From: an uncultured Methylococcales bacterium | GTDB taxonomy: Bacteria; Pseudomonadota; Gammaproteobacteria; Methylococcales; Methylomonadaceae | Direction: 5' to 3' | Length of the DNA stretch: 48,848 nucleotides | NCBI GenBank assembly: GCA_903902705.1 | Contig: CAIUVX010000092.1 | Coordinates: forward strand, 1-48,848 | Shown here: positions 9,234 through 18,424 of the stretch, piece by piece | How the letters are laid out: every line of letters begins with the position of its first letter | Position numbering within the stretch: the stretch's first letter is position 1 | The notes under the pieces: model-generated | What the model was told of the DNA's origin: nothing | What the model saw: the letters and a program-made list of their open reading frames with translations, nothing else | Databases searched by the model: none | Made by a program: the position numbers and the translations under genes

Positions 9234-9821
9234 TTATTTAGGCTTCTGATCTGAAAGCTGCATTTCACCATTTTTTTGTTCGATATTGAAATTCTGTAAC
9301 ACATTCATACCCAGCAAAGGTTGACTTAGATTTGGCACAATCAGTGCTCTCACATTTTTAAGCACCAGATTACCACGACCCAATTTAAGTTCAGTGATAA
9401 TCGTTGTGCAGCCGCCAGATTGACCATTAGCCGTTTCCAATATCACTTTATTATCGCAAAACATCGATGCTGAAGAAGCAAAGGCGCGGGGCAATGAAAC
9501 CACCGATGCCCCCGTATCAATAACAAAAGTAAGACCATGACTATTCACCTCACCTTCTAAAAAATAACTACCGTTAGACGCTTGCCGAATGACTATTATC
9601 TCGTTAATTTTTTTTGCAGGTTCTTGTTCGGGTGACTTCACTTGTGCTTTTGGAGTCCACGAATTAACCGCTAGTGCATTGTCTGCACACGGTGTTTTTT
9701 GATACAGCATTTTGCCCTGTGCGTTTTTACATTTGTTGATAGTATCCGCGCTACTAATACTGACGCTTAAAATAGTAAGTACCGCTATCGATAATAACTG
9801 CAAGATGATTTTAAGCATCAT
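9234..9821 (-). CDS. Periplasmic retropepsin-like aspartic protease with DUF4124 N-terminus
   Basis: A 195-residue exported protein. Residues 1-25 form a signal peptide (LSIAVLTILSVSISSADT). A DUF4124-type segment follows (INKCKNAQGKMLYQKTPC), with the usual two cysteines. The C-terminal half is a single-lobe clan AA aspartic protease fold: catalytic TFVIDTGASVVSLP at about residue 115 and the flap-end/hydrophobic motif PLLGMNVLQNFNI near residue 170. Such single-lobe proteins must dimerise to be active, as retropepsins do. It lies 101 bp upstream of the StiP gene and may be transcribed separately. Two adjacent ATG codons open the frame. Substrates are unknown. Confidence 0.82.
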   Translation of the reverse strand: MMLKIILQLLSIAVLTILSVSISSADTINKCKNAQGKMLYQKTPCADNALAVNSWTPKAQVKSPEQEPAKKINEIIVIRQASNGSYFLEGEVNSHGLTFVIDTGASVVSLPRAFASSASMFCDNKVILETANGQSGGCTTIITELKLGRGNLVLKNVRALIVPNLSQPLLGMNVLQNFNIEQKNGEMQLSDQKPK

Positions 9822-9923
9822 ATTCTCTTAGTTGAGGGTTATGGGGGATTACATATTCTTGCGCAATTTTAAGTCGTGATATTGTAGAACGGTTTTTTAA
9901 CCACAAATACTGCCTCAGCTATA

Positions 9924-11363
9924 TTAATTAGCCTTTACCGTCATATCCAACTTTAGTTCTTTCGCAGTTTGCGCTTTCAACATTTCAATCAAATCAGTCG
10001 CGGCACTGCCACCATTTTGATTACTCGCACCCATTTGAATTTCAGGTACCCATTTTTGTTTTTCAATCGCTTCAGCATAACGAATATGTACCGCTTGCCA
10101 TGCGGTCAGTTTGGCTGTTAGCGCACCGTCTGCACTCATCACTAAACGTTTGTATTCACCATCGCCTTCACCGCGTAAAATTTGTTCTTGTTTATAAGCA
10201 ACGGCGGCAAGGCGTTTTTGTTCAGCTTCCAGTTTGCCTTGTTCAGCCACTAATACGCCCTGCATGGCTTTGGTAACGGCAACTTCTTTTTCTTTTTCAG
10301 CATCAACAACGGCTTGGACTTTTTCTTGTTCTTTGGCGTATTTATCGACCATAACATTTTTCTTGCCTTGTTCTTCGGCAGTTAGAGCTTCTTGTCGCGC
10401 TCTTTCGGCATCGGCTTTGGCAGTAATAATGCCCATCGTTGCTTCGCGTTTACGCGATATTTGCTCTAGGGTTTTTTGCTCAAAATCCCAATCGGTAATT
10501 TGAAAACCGCTGACGGTAATACCGTAAGCTTTGAAATCACTGTTGTGATGCAGCGGCAAACCATCAGTGCCGTATTTAATGACAGGCACATTACGCACGA
10601 TGGCTTCATTGGTCGCTTCGCGTTTTTCCTCAACTGATTTTAATTCGGTAAAGAATTTTCCTGATGCGATTTGTTCTTCAGACCACAGGGTAAAAATGCC
10701 ACGTTTTTCTGCGTAGGCTTCTTCCGATGACATCAGTCCAGCGGTAAGATTCATTGATTCTTCAACTAAGGTCTTAATGAGTTTATAAGCGACTGCATCG
10801 TTGCTACGAAAATCTTTATGCAGTTTAATCATTACTTCTTCGGTATTAGGCAAGGCAAACCGCGCTTTACCAAATACTTTACCCGTGCCACCATCTTGAT
10901 AACGCACATTGATACCTGGAAAATCAAGGCTGGCTTCACCTTTGGCATTTTGTTTATCAAAATCGAAAGTAATAACATCACGGTAAACTTCAGTGCTGCC
11001 AAAACATTTGGCGTAAATACCAGGAGTAAATTTAACCATGAGTGTTCCCCACGGGTACTGAATAAGGGTTCTTTCACCCGCATCGTTAATACCAAAATTA
11101 AGTGGAATCAATATAAAAACCACCGCGCCGATACCAAGATAGCTAACTATTTTAGAGGGAATATTCATGTTTAAACTCATTTTCAAATTAGGATTAATTT
11201 TAAAATCTGGATTGGTTTTTGAATAAGATTGCCAGTAATTTATTAACAAAGTAAAAACTACTTTAATGAACCCAATCACTGTAGAAATTATTTTTTTACG
11301 CGTATCGGATGGTATAAAATTCCATCCGATAATAATAAGTATGGATAATGCGAGTAATGTCAT
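9924..11363 (-). CDS. SPFH/Band 7 domain membrane protein
   Basis: A 479-residue protein of the stomatin/prohibitin/flotillin type. There is a short hydrophobic N-terminus (residues 2-14) and a second membrane segment near residues 73-90 (YLGIGAVVFILIPLNFGI). An SPFH domain lies at about 90-310 (AGERTLIQYPWG... NEAIVRNVPVIKYG). It is followed by a long Ala/Glu/Lys-rich coiled coil at about 310-410 (AKADAERARQEALTAEEQGKKNVM). Known SPFH proteins form large membrane-bound cages that organise proteases or lipid microdomains. AAGGAAT precedes the ATG. No NfeD-type partner is adjacent. It could be functionally linked to the Ter module beside it, but that is only proximity. Confidence 0.83.
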   Translation of the reverse strand: MTLLALSILIIIGWNFIPSDTRKKIISTVIGFIKVVFTLLINYWQSYSKTNPDFKINPNLKMSLNMNIPSKIVSYLGIGAVVFILIPLNFGINDAGERTLIQYPWGTLMVKFTPGIYAKCFGSTEVYRDVITFDFDKQNAKGEASLDFPGINVRYQDGGTGKVFGKARFALPNTEEVMIKLHKDFRSNDAVAYKLIKTLVEESMNLTAGLMSSEEAYAEKRGIFTLWSEEQIASGKFFTELKSVEEKREATNEAIVRNVPVIKYGTDGLPLHHNSDFKAYGITVSGFQITDWDFEQKTLEQISRKREATMGIITAKADAERARQEALTAEEQGKKNVMVDKYAKEQEKVQAVVDAEKEKEVAVTKAMQGVLVAEQGKLEAEQKRLAAVAYKQEQILRGEGDGEYKRLVMSADGALTAKLTAWQAVHIRYAEAIEKQKWVPEIQMGASNQNGGSAATDLIEMLKAQTAKELKLDMTVKAN

Positions 11364-11451
11364 AATTATTCCTTAATAAATCTAACCCAACTACGATGGT
11401 TTCATGAGTTTGGATTAGCGATAGCATAACCCAATATTGCACCTTGATTTG

Positions 11452-11498
11452 TTGGGTTAGGATTTATTTCGCTACCGCAAAAATAAATCCTAACCCAA
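11452..11498. repeat. REP-like long inverted repeat
   Basis: Perfect 18-bp arms, TTGGGTTAGGATTTATTT at 11452-11469 and its exact complement at 11481-11498, around an 11-base loop. A degraded copy of the right arm and its flank lies 100 bp to the left. The structure and the flanking CTACGATG suggest a dispersed palindromic element rather than a terminator. Confidence 0.65.
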
Positions 11499-11729
11499 GC
11501 TACGATGCTGTAAAAGCCACACGATTACCCACAACTTCCCACAATGCGGCATTGTAAGATAATTTGAACCTTTGTACATGACAAAAAAATAGCCCATTGA
11601 AATACTGGCAAAATACTGACTTTTTGCGAAAGAAGATACAGCAGACATCTTTCCTAAATAGTCCACGGTAGCTTAAAAAACTAAGAGAAAGCCTCACGAT
11701 GAAAGGAGGCGATGGCGGGCGTAGGCTCG

Positions 11730-11762
11730 TAGGACGCAATAGACGATAGCCGTATTGCGACG
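11730..11762. repeat. REP-like palindrome (CGCAATA...TATTGCG)
   Basis: Arms CGCAATA (11735-11741) and TATTGCG (11753-11759) are preceded by CGTAGGA. This is the layout of intergenic palindromic elements common in gammaproteobacteria. It differs in sequence from the other palindromes in the window. Confidence 0.45.
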
Positions 11763-11903
11763 AATTTTGATTACAGAACATTCTCGCACTACGCACTGAA
11801 ACTAGCAACATCCGCATTTTAGTTAACTTAATGGCAGCTTATTGTTTACTGTGACAGGATTCAGGCTACTATAATCGCCAATTATTTAGTGAAAAAGGCT
11901 GTT

Positions 11904-13256
11904 ATGAATACCAACCTCTCTCTTGCTCAGCGTGATTTTTCTGTGTTGTGGCATCCGTGTACTCAGATGCAAGACCACGAAACCTTTCCCATTATTCCTA
12001 TTAAAAAAGCACAGGGGGTATGGCTGGAAGATTATGACGGGCAGCGTTATCTCGATGCGATTAGTTCATGGTGGGTTAATTTATTTGGTCATGCCAATAC
12101 TCATATTAACGCGGCTTTAAAAGACCAACTCGATAATTTGGAACAGGTTATTTTCGCAGGTTTTACTCACGAACCTGCAATTAAATTAGCGGAAAAATTG
12201 CGTGAAGTCACACCTGACGGTTTAAACCGATGTTTTTATGCCGATAATGGCTCGGCGGCGGTGGAAGTCGCGCTGAAAATGAGTTTTCATTATTGGCGTA
12301 ATAAGGGTAGGGCAGGGAAAACTAAATTTATCACCTTAGAAAACAGCTATCACGGTGAAACCTTAGGTGCGTTAGCGGTGGGCAATGTGCCGCTGTATAA
12401 AGAAACTTACGCGCCATTACTGATGGATGTTATCAGCGTTCCTAGCCCCGATTGTTATCACCGTGAAGCGGGGGAATCGTGGGCGGATTATTCCACTCGC
12501 CGTTTTGCGCTGATGGAACAAACCCTACAGCAACACGCGGACACGGTGTGTGCGGTGATTATCGAACCTTTGGTGCAGTGTGCGGGCAATATGCGTATGT
12601 ACGATGCAGTGTATTTAACATTGCTACGCGAGGCCTGCGATAAATACCAAGTACATTTAATTGCCGATGAAATAGCGGTGGGTTTTGGACGTACAGGCAC
12701 TTTATTTGCCTGTGAACAAGCGAATATTACGCCTGATTTTATGTGTTTATCCAAAGGCTTGACGGGTGGGTATTTACCATTGTCGGCAGTATTGACTACC
12801 AATGAGGTCTATCAAGCGTTTTATGATGACTATGTAAAACTCAGCGCGTTTTTACATTCGCACAGTTACACGGGTAACGCCTTGGCTTGTCGAGCAGGAT
12901 TGGCAACGCTGGAAATTTTTCAGCAACAAGGTATTATCGAAAAAAATCGCCAGTTAGCCCAAACGATGGCGAAAGTTGCCGTCCGTTTTCATGAGCATCC
13001 GCAGGTTGCCGAAGTACGGCAAACGGGCATGATATTGGCAATTGAATTGGTCAAAAATAAACACACGCGTGAACCATATCCGTGGCAGGAACGCCGTGGT
13101 TTGAAAGTCTATCAATACGCGCTATCTAAAGGCGTGTTACTGCGTCCTTTGGGTAATGTCATTTATTTTATGCCACCTTATATCATCACCGAAGAGGAGT
13201 TGTTATTGTTGGCTGAGGTGGCGTGGCAAGGCATACAACACGCAGTTAAAGACTAG
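11904..13256 (+). CDS. bioA: Adenosylmethionine-8-amino-7-oxononanoate aminotransferase
   Basis: A PLP-dependent class III aminotransferase that converts 8-amino-7-oxononanoate to 7,8-diaminononanoate with S-adenosylmethionine as amino donor, in biotin synthesis. BioA hallmarks are visible: LWHPCTQMQDHE at the N-terminus, YLDAISSWWVNLFGHANTHIN, the PLP site HLIADEIAVGFGRTGTLFA, and the Schiff-base lysine in FMCLSKGLTGGYLPLSAVLTT. The product of about 450 residues is full length. I place the start at ATG 11904, which has AAAAGG just upstream and gives the usual short N-terminus; GTG 11889 is an in-frame alternative adding five residues. The gene stands apart from other bio genes. Its 3' end overlaps the convergent anmK by 11 bp. 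Confidence 0.93.
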   Translation: MNTNLSLAQRDFSVLWHPCTQMQDHETFPIIPIKKAQGVWLEDYDGQRYLDAISSWWVNLFGHANTHINAALKDQLDNLEQVIFAGFTHEPAIKLAEKLREVTPDGLNRCFYADNGSAAVEVALKMSFHYWRNKGRAGKTKFITLENSYHGETLGALAVGNVPLYKETYAPLLMDVISVPSPDCYHREAGESWADYSTRRFALMEQTLQQHADTVCAVIIEPLVQCAGNMRMYDAVYLTLLREACDKYQVHLIADEIAVGFGRTGTLFACEQANITPDFMCLSKGLTGGYLPLSAVLTTNEVYQAFYDDYVKLSAFLHSHSYTGNALACRAGLATLEIFQQQGIIEKNRQLAQTMAKVAVRFHEHPQVAEVRQTGMILAIELVKNKHTREPYPWQERRGLKVYQYALSKGVLLRPLGNVIYFMPPYIITEEELLLLAEVAWQGIQHAVKD

Positions 13257-14373
13257 CAGTCCAAGACCCCTGATAAATACCACCGAGTATTACATTGTGT
13301 TTCGCGCCTGTGACTTCTTTAAGATTGCCTGTTAAATTAGTTAAGGTTTGCTTAGCTAACCACGCAAAGGCTATCGCCTCAACATGGTCTGGGTGAATTC
13401 CATAGAGTTCGGTAGAGCTGACAGGGCAGCTTAGGTTTTGCTCTATTAATTGCAATAGGTAGTCGTTATGAATACCACCGCCACAAATTAACACTCGTTC
13501 GGTAGCAGGCGCGTATTTTTTAATCGCATCGGTGATAGTGGTCGCGGTTAAGTAGCATAAGCTGGCTTGAATGTCTTCAGCACGGTAATTGGTGACATTG
13601 ATATTTTGATAAATCCACGGCAAAGAAAAATATTCTTTGCCTGTGCTTTTGGCTGGATCGGCTTGAAAATAAGGGTCCTTTTTTAAGCATTCAACCAGTT
13701 CGTAGTTGATTGCGCCTGATTTTGCCCAGTTGCCTTGTTGGTCATAGTTAAGGCTTTGATGCTTTTGTATCCATTGATCCATGAGAACATTCCCCATCCC
13801 TGTGTCAAAGCCGATAACCGCTGTTGATTGAGAAACGGGCGGTAAAATGGTGATGTTGGCAATACCACCAATATTAACCACGCAACGATGCTCAGTTTCA
13901 TGGCTGAATACCGCTTGATGAAAGGCTGGTACTAACGGCGCACCTTGTCCACCTGCTGCAATATCTCTACGTCTAAAATCGGCGATAGTGGTTATGCCTG
14001 TTTTTTCGGCAATAATATTAGGATCACCAATTTGCAAGGAAAAAGGCAGGTCGGTATTAGGTTCATGGTAAATGGTTTGTCCATGACTACCGACAGCACG
14101 AATAGCGGTGGCTGGAATGCAGGATTTAGCAAGTAAGGTTTCGATTATTTGCGCAAATAATAATCCCATACGCGTATCTATTGCGCCATAATCTTGCAGA
14201 AAAATCATCGCGTTGGCATCGCTAATTTGTTCGAGCTGATTTTTTATTGCATCGGGAAATGGTTGATATTCAAATGCAATCAGTTGTACTTGATTATCTT
14301 TAAATTCAACCAGCGCGGCATCGATACCATCAAGGCTCGTTCCAGACATAAGTCCAATATAGAGTTCAGTCAT
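13246..14373 (-). CDS. anmK: Anhydro-N-acetylmuramic acid kinase
   Basis: This enzyme phosphorylates and opens 1,6-anhydro-N-acetylmuramic acid in cell-wall recycling, feeding MurNAc-6-phosphate to the etherase. The N-terminal ELYIGLMSGTSLDGIDAALVEF is the AnmK signature. Further ASKHA-fold motifs include VGSHGQTIYHEP, GFDTGMGNVLMD, ERVLICGGGIHNDYLL and HPDHVEAIAFAWLA. I chose ATG 14373, giving about 375 residues, the usual family length. The open frame continues upstream to 14469, but that 32-residue extension overlaps the preceding peptidase gene and is not conserved-looking. It sits 8 bp after the M23 peptidase gene, an apparent peptidoglycan turnover and recycling operon. Confidence 0.93.
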   Translation of the reverse strand: MTELYIGLMSGTSLDGIDAALVEFKDNQVQLIAFEYQPFPDAIKNQLEQISDANAMIFLQDYGAIDTRMGLLFAQIIETLLAKSCIPATAIRAVGSHGQTIYHEPNTDLPFSLQIGDPNIIAEKTGITTIADFRRRDIAAGGQGAPLVPAFHQAVFSHETEHRCVVNIGGIANITILPPVSQSTAVIGFDTGMGNVLMDQWIQKHQSLNYDQQGNWAKSGAINYELVECLKKDPYFQADPAKSTGKEYFSLPWIYQNINVTNYRAEDIQASLCYLTATTITDAIKKYAPATERVLICGGGIHNDYLLQLIEQNLSCPVSSTELYGIHPDHVEAIAFAWLAKQTLTNLTGNLKEVTGAKHNVILGGIYQGSWTASL

Positions 14374-14381
14374 TGATGATT

Positions 14382-16199
14382 TTACGGGTTTTTGGCAACC
14401 AAAGTTTTGGCTTTGGCTTGAGTAAGTTGGTTTAATACCAGCGTGGTTTTGCTGTGAAAGTCTTGCCATTCTTCATTAGCCAAGTGCATTGCCTGTTTTG
14501 AGTCTAAGTTTTCTGGATCGTGATGTACACCATCAATACGAAATTCATAATGTAAATGAGGTCCCGTCGCTAAGCCTGATTGACCTACATAGCCAATAAC
14601 ATCTCCTTGTTTTACGATCTCGCCATCTTGCAGGTTGTTTTTAAAATCAGAAAGATGGGCGTAAGCAGTTTCATAATGATCGCCGTGTGCGATAACAATC
14701 ATGCGCCCATAACCGCCCTGATTACCGTGAAAGGTTATTATGCCATCGCCTGCTGCTTTGACGGGTGTACCTGTTCTGGCAGCATAATCAACCCCTTTAT
14801 GAGCGCGAATTCGATTAAGAATGGGGTGTCTACGGTGGGTGCTAAAGGGAGAACTGACACGGACGAAATCGATAGGTGCGCTTAAAAAGGCTTTGCGCAT
14901 ACTTTTCCCTTCGGGCGAGTAATAACTGACGATACCTTCTTTGTCTTTATGGCGGATAGCGGTGTAAGTTTTACCTTGATTGACAAATTGAGCGGCAATA
15001 ATTCGGTTGCTAGTTTTATTCCCCATCCCTGCGGTTTCATAAATCACGGTAAATTGGTCGGTCGATCGTAAATTATTGGCAAAATCAATGTCCCAAGCAA
15101 AAATATCAGTCAGCTCAATAATCATATCATTGGATAACCCTGTGCTTTCACCTGCTGAGGTTAGTGATGCACCAACGACTCCATGCGCACTTGTCACCTG
15201 AGTGTTTATTTCTCGGTTGCTTGGGTTATCGATAAAGTTATTACCACTGCCAACTATCGACGAGTGAACGCGGTTTCCATTTTGAGGCGGTTGAATAAGT
15301 TGGTCGTTTTTTTCTCTAAGTGAGGAGGGTGGCAATAGATCGTCTTCATCGACATTATCGTCAATAGCTTGACGACGATTCTCTACTAATGGCGGTATTG
15401 GCACATCCTTATTAAGCGGCTGAAAAAATAAATTACTGGATTTTGTCGGCGCGGTGATTAACGGCTGTTTGGCTGTTTGATTGTTGCTCTCAAGTGCCTG
15501 ACGTGGTGGTGTGTAGTCTGAATTACTTTGTTCAACTACCGTATCCGTACTATCACTATGCTCAGATGTTTGTGTTTCTTCTTCTATGGCAGTTGCTGGA
15601 TCTTCATTTTCGTCTGAGTAACTTTCGTCTACCACTTGATGAGATTTTCTTCTACCGTGTTTTCTGTCACGCGCATCAGCGAGTTGATGTGTTTTATTTT
15701 TACCGTGTTTATTGTCATCGGCATCCGCAACTTGATGACCTTTGTTTTTACCATGCTTGCTGTCTTTGGTATCAACAAGTTGCTGAGTTTTTGTTTTACC
15801 GTGCTTGCTGTCTTTGGTATCAACAAGTTGCTGGTTTTTTGTTTTACCGTGATTATTGTCTTTAATATCGACAAATTGCTGTGTTTTTGTTTTTTCATGC
15901 TTGCTATCTTTAGCATCGACAAGCTGATGGGGCTTGGTTTTGTCGTGTTTATTATCTTTAATATCAGCGACAGCATGACTCTGGTTTTTGCCAGTTGTTT
16001 GGCTTGGTTTTTGTTTTGCAACGGTCAATAGCGGTTTTTTGGGTTCAGTTTTTTTACCGCTAACGATAGGTTTAGCTGGCTTGGCAGAGCTGGACACCTG
16101 CTTTTTGCTGGTTGGTTGTGGGGCTTTAGCAATGCTAGGCATTGCGGTAACAGTTAGACTCATCCCTAAGCACAAAGAGGCGTAAAATTTATTTTTCAT
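14382..16199 (-). CDS. M23 family peptidoglycan metallopeptidase with a 16-residue repeat region
   Basis: A 605-residue exported zinc endopeptidase predicted to cut peptidoglycan cross-links. It has a signal peptide (residues 1-26), a Lys/Pro-rich stretch, and eight imperfect 16-residue repeats at about 66-193 (D-x-KHGK-x-K-x-x-QLVDTK). An acidic low-complexity region follows. The OapA/MepM-like part (MIIELTDIFAWDIDF...DQFTVIYE) leads into the LytM domain at about 467-557. Zinc ligands are visible in HKGVDYA and PHLHYEFRIDG, with HGDHYETAYAHL between. The repeats are highly basic, could bind wall polymers or DNA, and are not standard for MepM-like enzymes. It is cotranscribed with anmK. Confidence 0.88.
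   Translation of the reverse strand: MKNKFYASLCLGMSLTVTAMPSIAKAPQPTSKKQVSSSAKPAKPIVSGKKTEPKKPLLTVAKQKPSQTTGKNQSHAVADIKDNKHDKTKPHQLVDAKDSKHEKTKTQQFVDIKDNNHGKTKNQQLVDTKDSKHGKTKTQQLVDTKDSKHGKNKGHQVADADDNKHGKNKTHQLADARDRKHGRRKSHQVVDESYSDENEDPATAIEEETQTSEHSDSTDTVVEQSNSDYTPPRQALESNNQTAKQPLITAPTKSSNLFFQPLNKDVPIPPLVENRRQAIDDNVDEDDLLPPSSLREKNDQLIQPPQNGNRVHSSIVGSGNNFIDNPSNREINTQVTSAHGVVGASLTSAGESTGLSNDMIIELTDIFAWDIDFANNLRSTDQFTVIYETAGMGNKTSNRIIAAQFVNQGKTYTAIRHKDKEGIVSYYSPEGKSMRKAFLSAPIDFVRVSSPFSTHRRHPILNRIRAHKGVDYAARTGTPVKAAGDGIITFHGNQGGYGRMIVIAHGDHYETAYAHLSDFKNNLQDGEIVKQGDVIGYVGQSGLATGPHLHYEFRIDGVHHDPENLDSKQAMHLANEEWQDFHSKTTLVLNQLTQAKAKTLVAKNP
15621..15956 (-). repeat. 48-bp tandem repeats in the M23 peptidase gene
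   Basis: Seven clear in-frame units of 48 bp, plus a degenerate eighth on the upstream side, encode variants of D(N/S)KHGKTK(T/N)QQLVDTK. The two central units are nearly identical. Copy number is likely variable between strains. Confidence 0.8.
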
Positions 16200-16385
16200 G
16201 GAATGTTGGCTAAGCGTTTGAAATATATTAAAAAAGCAATAGTTACGTTTTTATGGTGACATTTTAAAGTTTTTTTTTAGGTTTTACCAATTAATACGCG
16301 GTCTAAAAAATTTTATTCTATAAGAAGGGTGTGTTAATCCTATAATGACAGCATTTTTAGACACATTAGATTTTGGAGAAAGACA

Positions 16386-17579
16386 TTGCAAGAGGATGTA
16401 TTAGCGCAGTTACTCAGAGGGACTGACGAAGTTTTAGTAGAACACGAATTAATCAAAAAACTGGCAGAAAATCGCCCGCTACGCATTAAAGCAGGTTTTG
16501 ATCCCACTGCCCCTGATTTACATTTAGGGCATACCGTTTTAATCAACAAATTAAAACAGTTTCAGGACTTGGGGCATGACGTTTTATTTTTGATTGGTGA
16601 CTTTACAGGCATGATAGGCGATCCCACAGGTAAAAACGTCACCCGTAAACCCTTATCGCGTGAAGACGTATTAGCCAACGCCCAAACCTATCAAGACCAG
16701 ATTTTTAAAATTCTGAATCCCGCTAAAACCGAAGTCGTGTTTAATTCCACTTGGATGAACGCCATGTCATCCGCTGAACTCATTCAACTTGCCGCAAAAA
16801 ACACCGTGGCGCGTATGCTAGAACGTGATGACTTTCATAAACGCTACAAAAGCGGTCAGCCGATTGCCATCCATGAATTTTTATACCCATTAATACAAGG
16901 CTACGATTCCGTTGCCATGAAAGCCGACGTAGAACTAGGCGGCACCGATCAAAAATTTAACCTATTAATGGGGCGACAATTACAAGAAGTATTCGGACAA
17001 AAACCGCAAGTCGTTATCACCATGCCGATTTTAGAAGGCTTGGACGGCGTACAAAAAATGTCCAAATCACTCAACAACTACATTGGCATCGCCGATGCCG
17101 CCGATGATATGTTCGGCAAAATCATGTCTATTTCTGATGTCTTAATGTGGCGTTATTTTGAACTGCTCAGCTTTCGCCCCATGCCAGAAATAAAAACATG
17201 GATGCAAGACTGCGAACAAGGTGCGAATCCACGCAACTACAAAGTTCTGTTAGCGCAAGAAATTGTCGAACGCTTCCACAACAAAGAAGCCGCCGAAAAA
17301 GCCTTAGAAACTTTTGAAGCCCGATTCCAACGCGGCGCAATGCCCGATGAAATGGATGAAATAACCGTTAAAGGCGAAGCGACAGGTTGCACAATCACCC
17401 ATCTCTTAAAAGAAGCAGGCTTAACCGCCAGCACCTCAGAAGCCATTCGCATGATTAACCAAGGCGCGGTAAAAATAGACGGCGAAAAAGTCAGTGATAC
17501 CAAATTGCTGTTAGCAGTCGGCAGCAACCATGTTTATCAAGTCGGCAAACGGAAATTTGCACGGGTTGAGGTGGTTTGA
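16386..17579 (+). CDS. tyrS: Tyrosyl-tRNA synthetase
   Basis: Class I aminoacyl-tRNA synthetase charging tRNA-Tyr. The HIGH-type motif [16 protein letters not shown] is near residue 46, and KMSKSLNN is near residue 222. Tyrosine-site residues lie in [29 protein letters not shown]-terminal S4 RNA-binding domain covers the last 65 residues ([31 protein letters not shown]). Length 397 is that of the TyrZ-like bacterial form. The start is TTG 16386, supported by GGAG at 16375-16378 with a 7-base spacer; the nearest upstream ATG is out of frame. The 3' end has been partly duplicated just downstream. Confidence 0.95.
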   Translation: MQEDVLAQLLRGTDEVLVEHELIKKLAENRPLRIKAGFDPTAPDLHLGHTVLINKLKQFQDLGHDVLFLIGDFTGMIGDPTGKNVTRKPLSREDVLANAQTYQDQIFKILNPAKTEVVFNSTWMNAMSSAELIQLAAKNTVARMLERDDFHKRYKSGQPIAIHEFLYPLIQGYDSVAMKADVELGGTDQKFNLLMGRQLQEVFGQKPQVVITMPILEGLDGVQKMSKSLNNYIGIADAADDMFGKIMSISDVLMWRYFELLSFRPMPEIKTWMQDCEQGANPRNYKVLLAQEIVERFHNKEAAEKALETFEARFQRGAMPDEMDEITVKGEATGCTITHLLKEAGLTASTSEAIRMINQGAVKIDGEKVSDTKLLLAVGSNHVYQVGKRKFARVEVV

Positions 17580-17675
17580 TTAGCCTTATCTGAATACTGC
17601 TGTTAGCTATCGGCAGCAACCACGTTTATCAAGTCGGCAAACGGTTGTTGCACGGGTTGAGGTTGTTTAATTAGC
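17504..17675 (+). repeat. Tandem duplication of the tyrS 3' end
   Basis: The last about 80 bases of tyrS with the stop and following TTAGC (17504-17584) recur at 17596-17675, a step of 92 bp. The copies share CGGCAGCAACCA, GTTTATCAAGTCGGCAAACGG and GCACGGGTTGAGG, with scattered differences and a small indel. The second copy is untranslated debris. Confidence 0.8.
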
Positions 17676-17702
17676 TTTAGAAGCAATGAACCATCGTATC
17701 AA

Positions 17703-18224
17703 ATGACTAATTATCGTCGCTACCGTATTGATGGTGGATGCTATTTTTTTACCGTCAACTTAGCAGAGCGTCAACGTAGCTTATTGACAGAGCGCGTTGA
17801 TAGCTTGCGGGAGGCTTTGCGAGAAGTCTTGTGTGCATCCGTTCGTGATTGATGCAATAGTTGTTTTGCCAGACCATTTGCATACGATCTGGACATTACC
17901 ACAGGGTGATGCCGATTTTGGTTTGCGTTGGAGACAGATAAAATCAGCTTTTTCCAGAACCATAGAAAAACACGAGCGACTACAACTAGCCGCTTACGCA
18001 AACAAGAACGTGGCGTATGGCAACGGCGTTTTCGGGAACGCGCCATTCGTGATGAAGAAGATTTTAATCGCCACGTTGATTACATCCATATCAATCCCGT
18101 CAAACATGGTTATGTAAAACAAGTATCGGATTGGCAGTTTTCATCATTTCATCGTTATGTGCGATTAGGGATATTGTCAGCCGATTGGGCAGGAACAGGA
18201 AATGATAGCCTCGATTTGGAATAA
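17703..18224 (+). pseudogene. REP-associated tyrosine transposase (RAYT), frameshifted
   Basis: A Y1_Tnp/TnpA-REP gene broken by two frameshifts. The N-terminus (MTNYRRYRIDGGCYFFTVNLAERQ) reads in one frame to a stop at 17850-17852. The metal-binding region PFVIDAIVVLPDHLHTIW (HxH in place) continues in the next frame from about 17836. After about 17970-18000 the original frame resumes with GVWQRRFRERAIRDEEDF and the catalytic-tyrosine segment HVDYIHINPVKHGYV. It ends in SSFHRYVRLGILSADWAG. RAYTs are domesticated IS200/IS605 relatives thought to mobilise REP palindromes. An intact REP-like palindrome lies 19 bp downstream. As read, the gene cannot make an active enzyme unless sequencing errors caused the shifts. 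Confidence 0.85.
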
Positions 18225-18243
18225 TCAATTTAGAGTGTGAAAT

Positions 18244-18320
18244 GTAGGATGGGTAGAACGCAGTGAAACCCATCATTTACGCGGGTTTGTGATGGGTTTC
18301 GCAAGCTCTACCCATCCTAC
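18244..18320. repeat. REP palindrome beside the RAYT pseudogene
   Basis: A 77-bp imperfect palindrome. GTAGGATGGGTAGA and GAAACCCATCA on the left pair with TGATGGGTTTC and TCTACCCATCCTAC on the right. It lies directly downstream of the broken RAYT, the usual location of a cognate REP. A shortened right-arm echo (ACCCATCTTACG) follows at about 18324-18336. Confidence 0.8.
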
Positions 18321-18424
18321 GATTACCCATCTTACGAGTTATCAACCACAAACGACTTAAAAGTCGCTTGCGATTGATTTGGAGAGATGGTATCTACTGC
18401 TACCTTAAATCCCTTCCTACCTTT

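Larger units (their letters stand above)
11364..11903. other. Repeat-rich spacer between SPFH gene and bioA
   Basis: About 540 bases with no convincing gene. It contains an 18-bp inverted repeat at 11452-11498, a partial second copy of its right arm near 11374-11395 (AATAAATC-TAACCCA-ACTACGATG), and a REP-like palindrome near 11730-11760. The only long open frame (11500-11817, minus) has a composition unlike the neighbouring proteins and crosses the repeats, so I do not call it. The promoters of the divergent SPFH and bioA genes should lie here, but I cannot place them with confidence. Confidence 0.55.

Noticed and set aside
11500-11817. Open frame of 105 codons on the minus strand
   Set aside because: It crosses REP-like sequence, has a composition unlike local proteins (rich in Leu, Arg, Phe, Ser), no ribosome site and no recognisable motif.
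13246-14469. Longer anmK start at 14469
   Set aside because: The extra 32 residues overlap the upstream peptidase gene and precede the canonical AnmK N-terminus at 14373.
15494-16031. Several open frames opposite and alongside the M23 peptidase repeats
   Set aside because: They are shadows of a 48-bp repeat whose length is a multiple of three, which keeps all frames open.
17771-18046. Minus-strand open frame opposite the RAYT pseudogene
   Set aside because: The plus strand carries the RAYT motifs in two frames; the antisense frame is coincidental.
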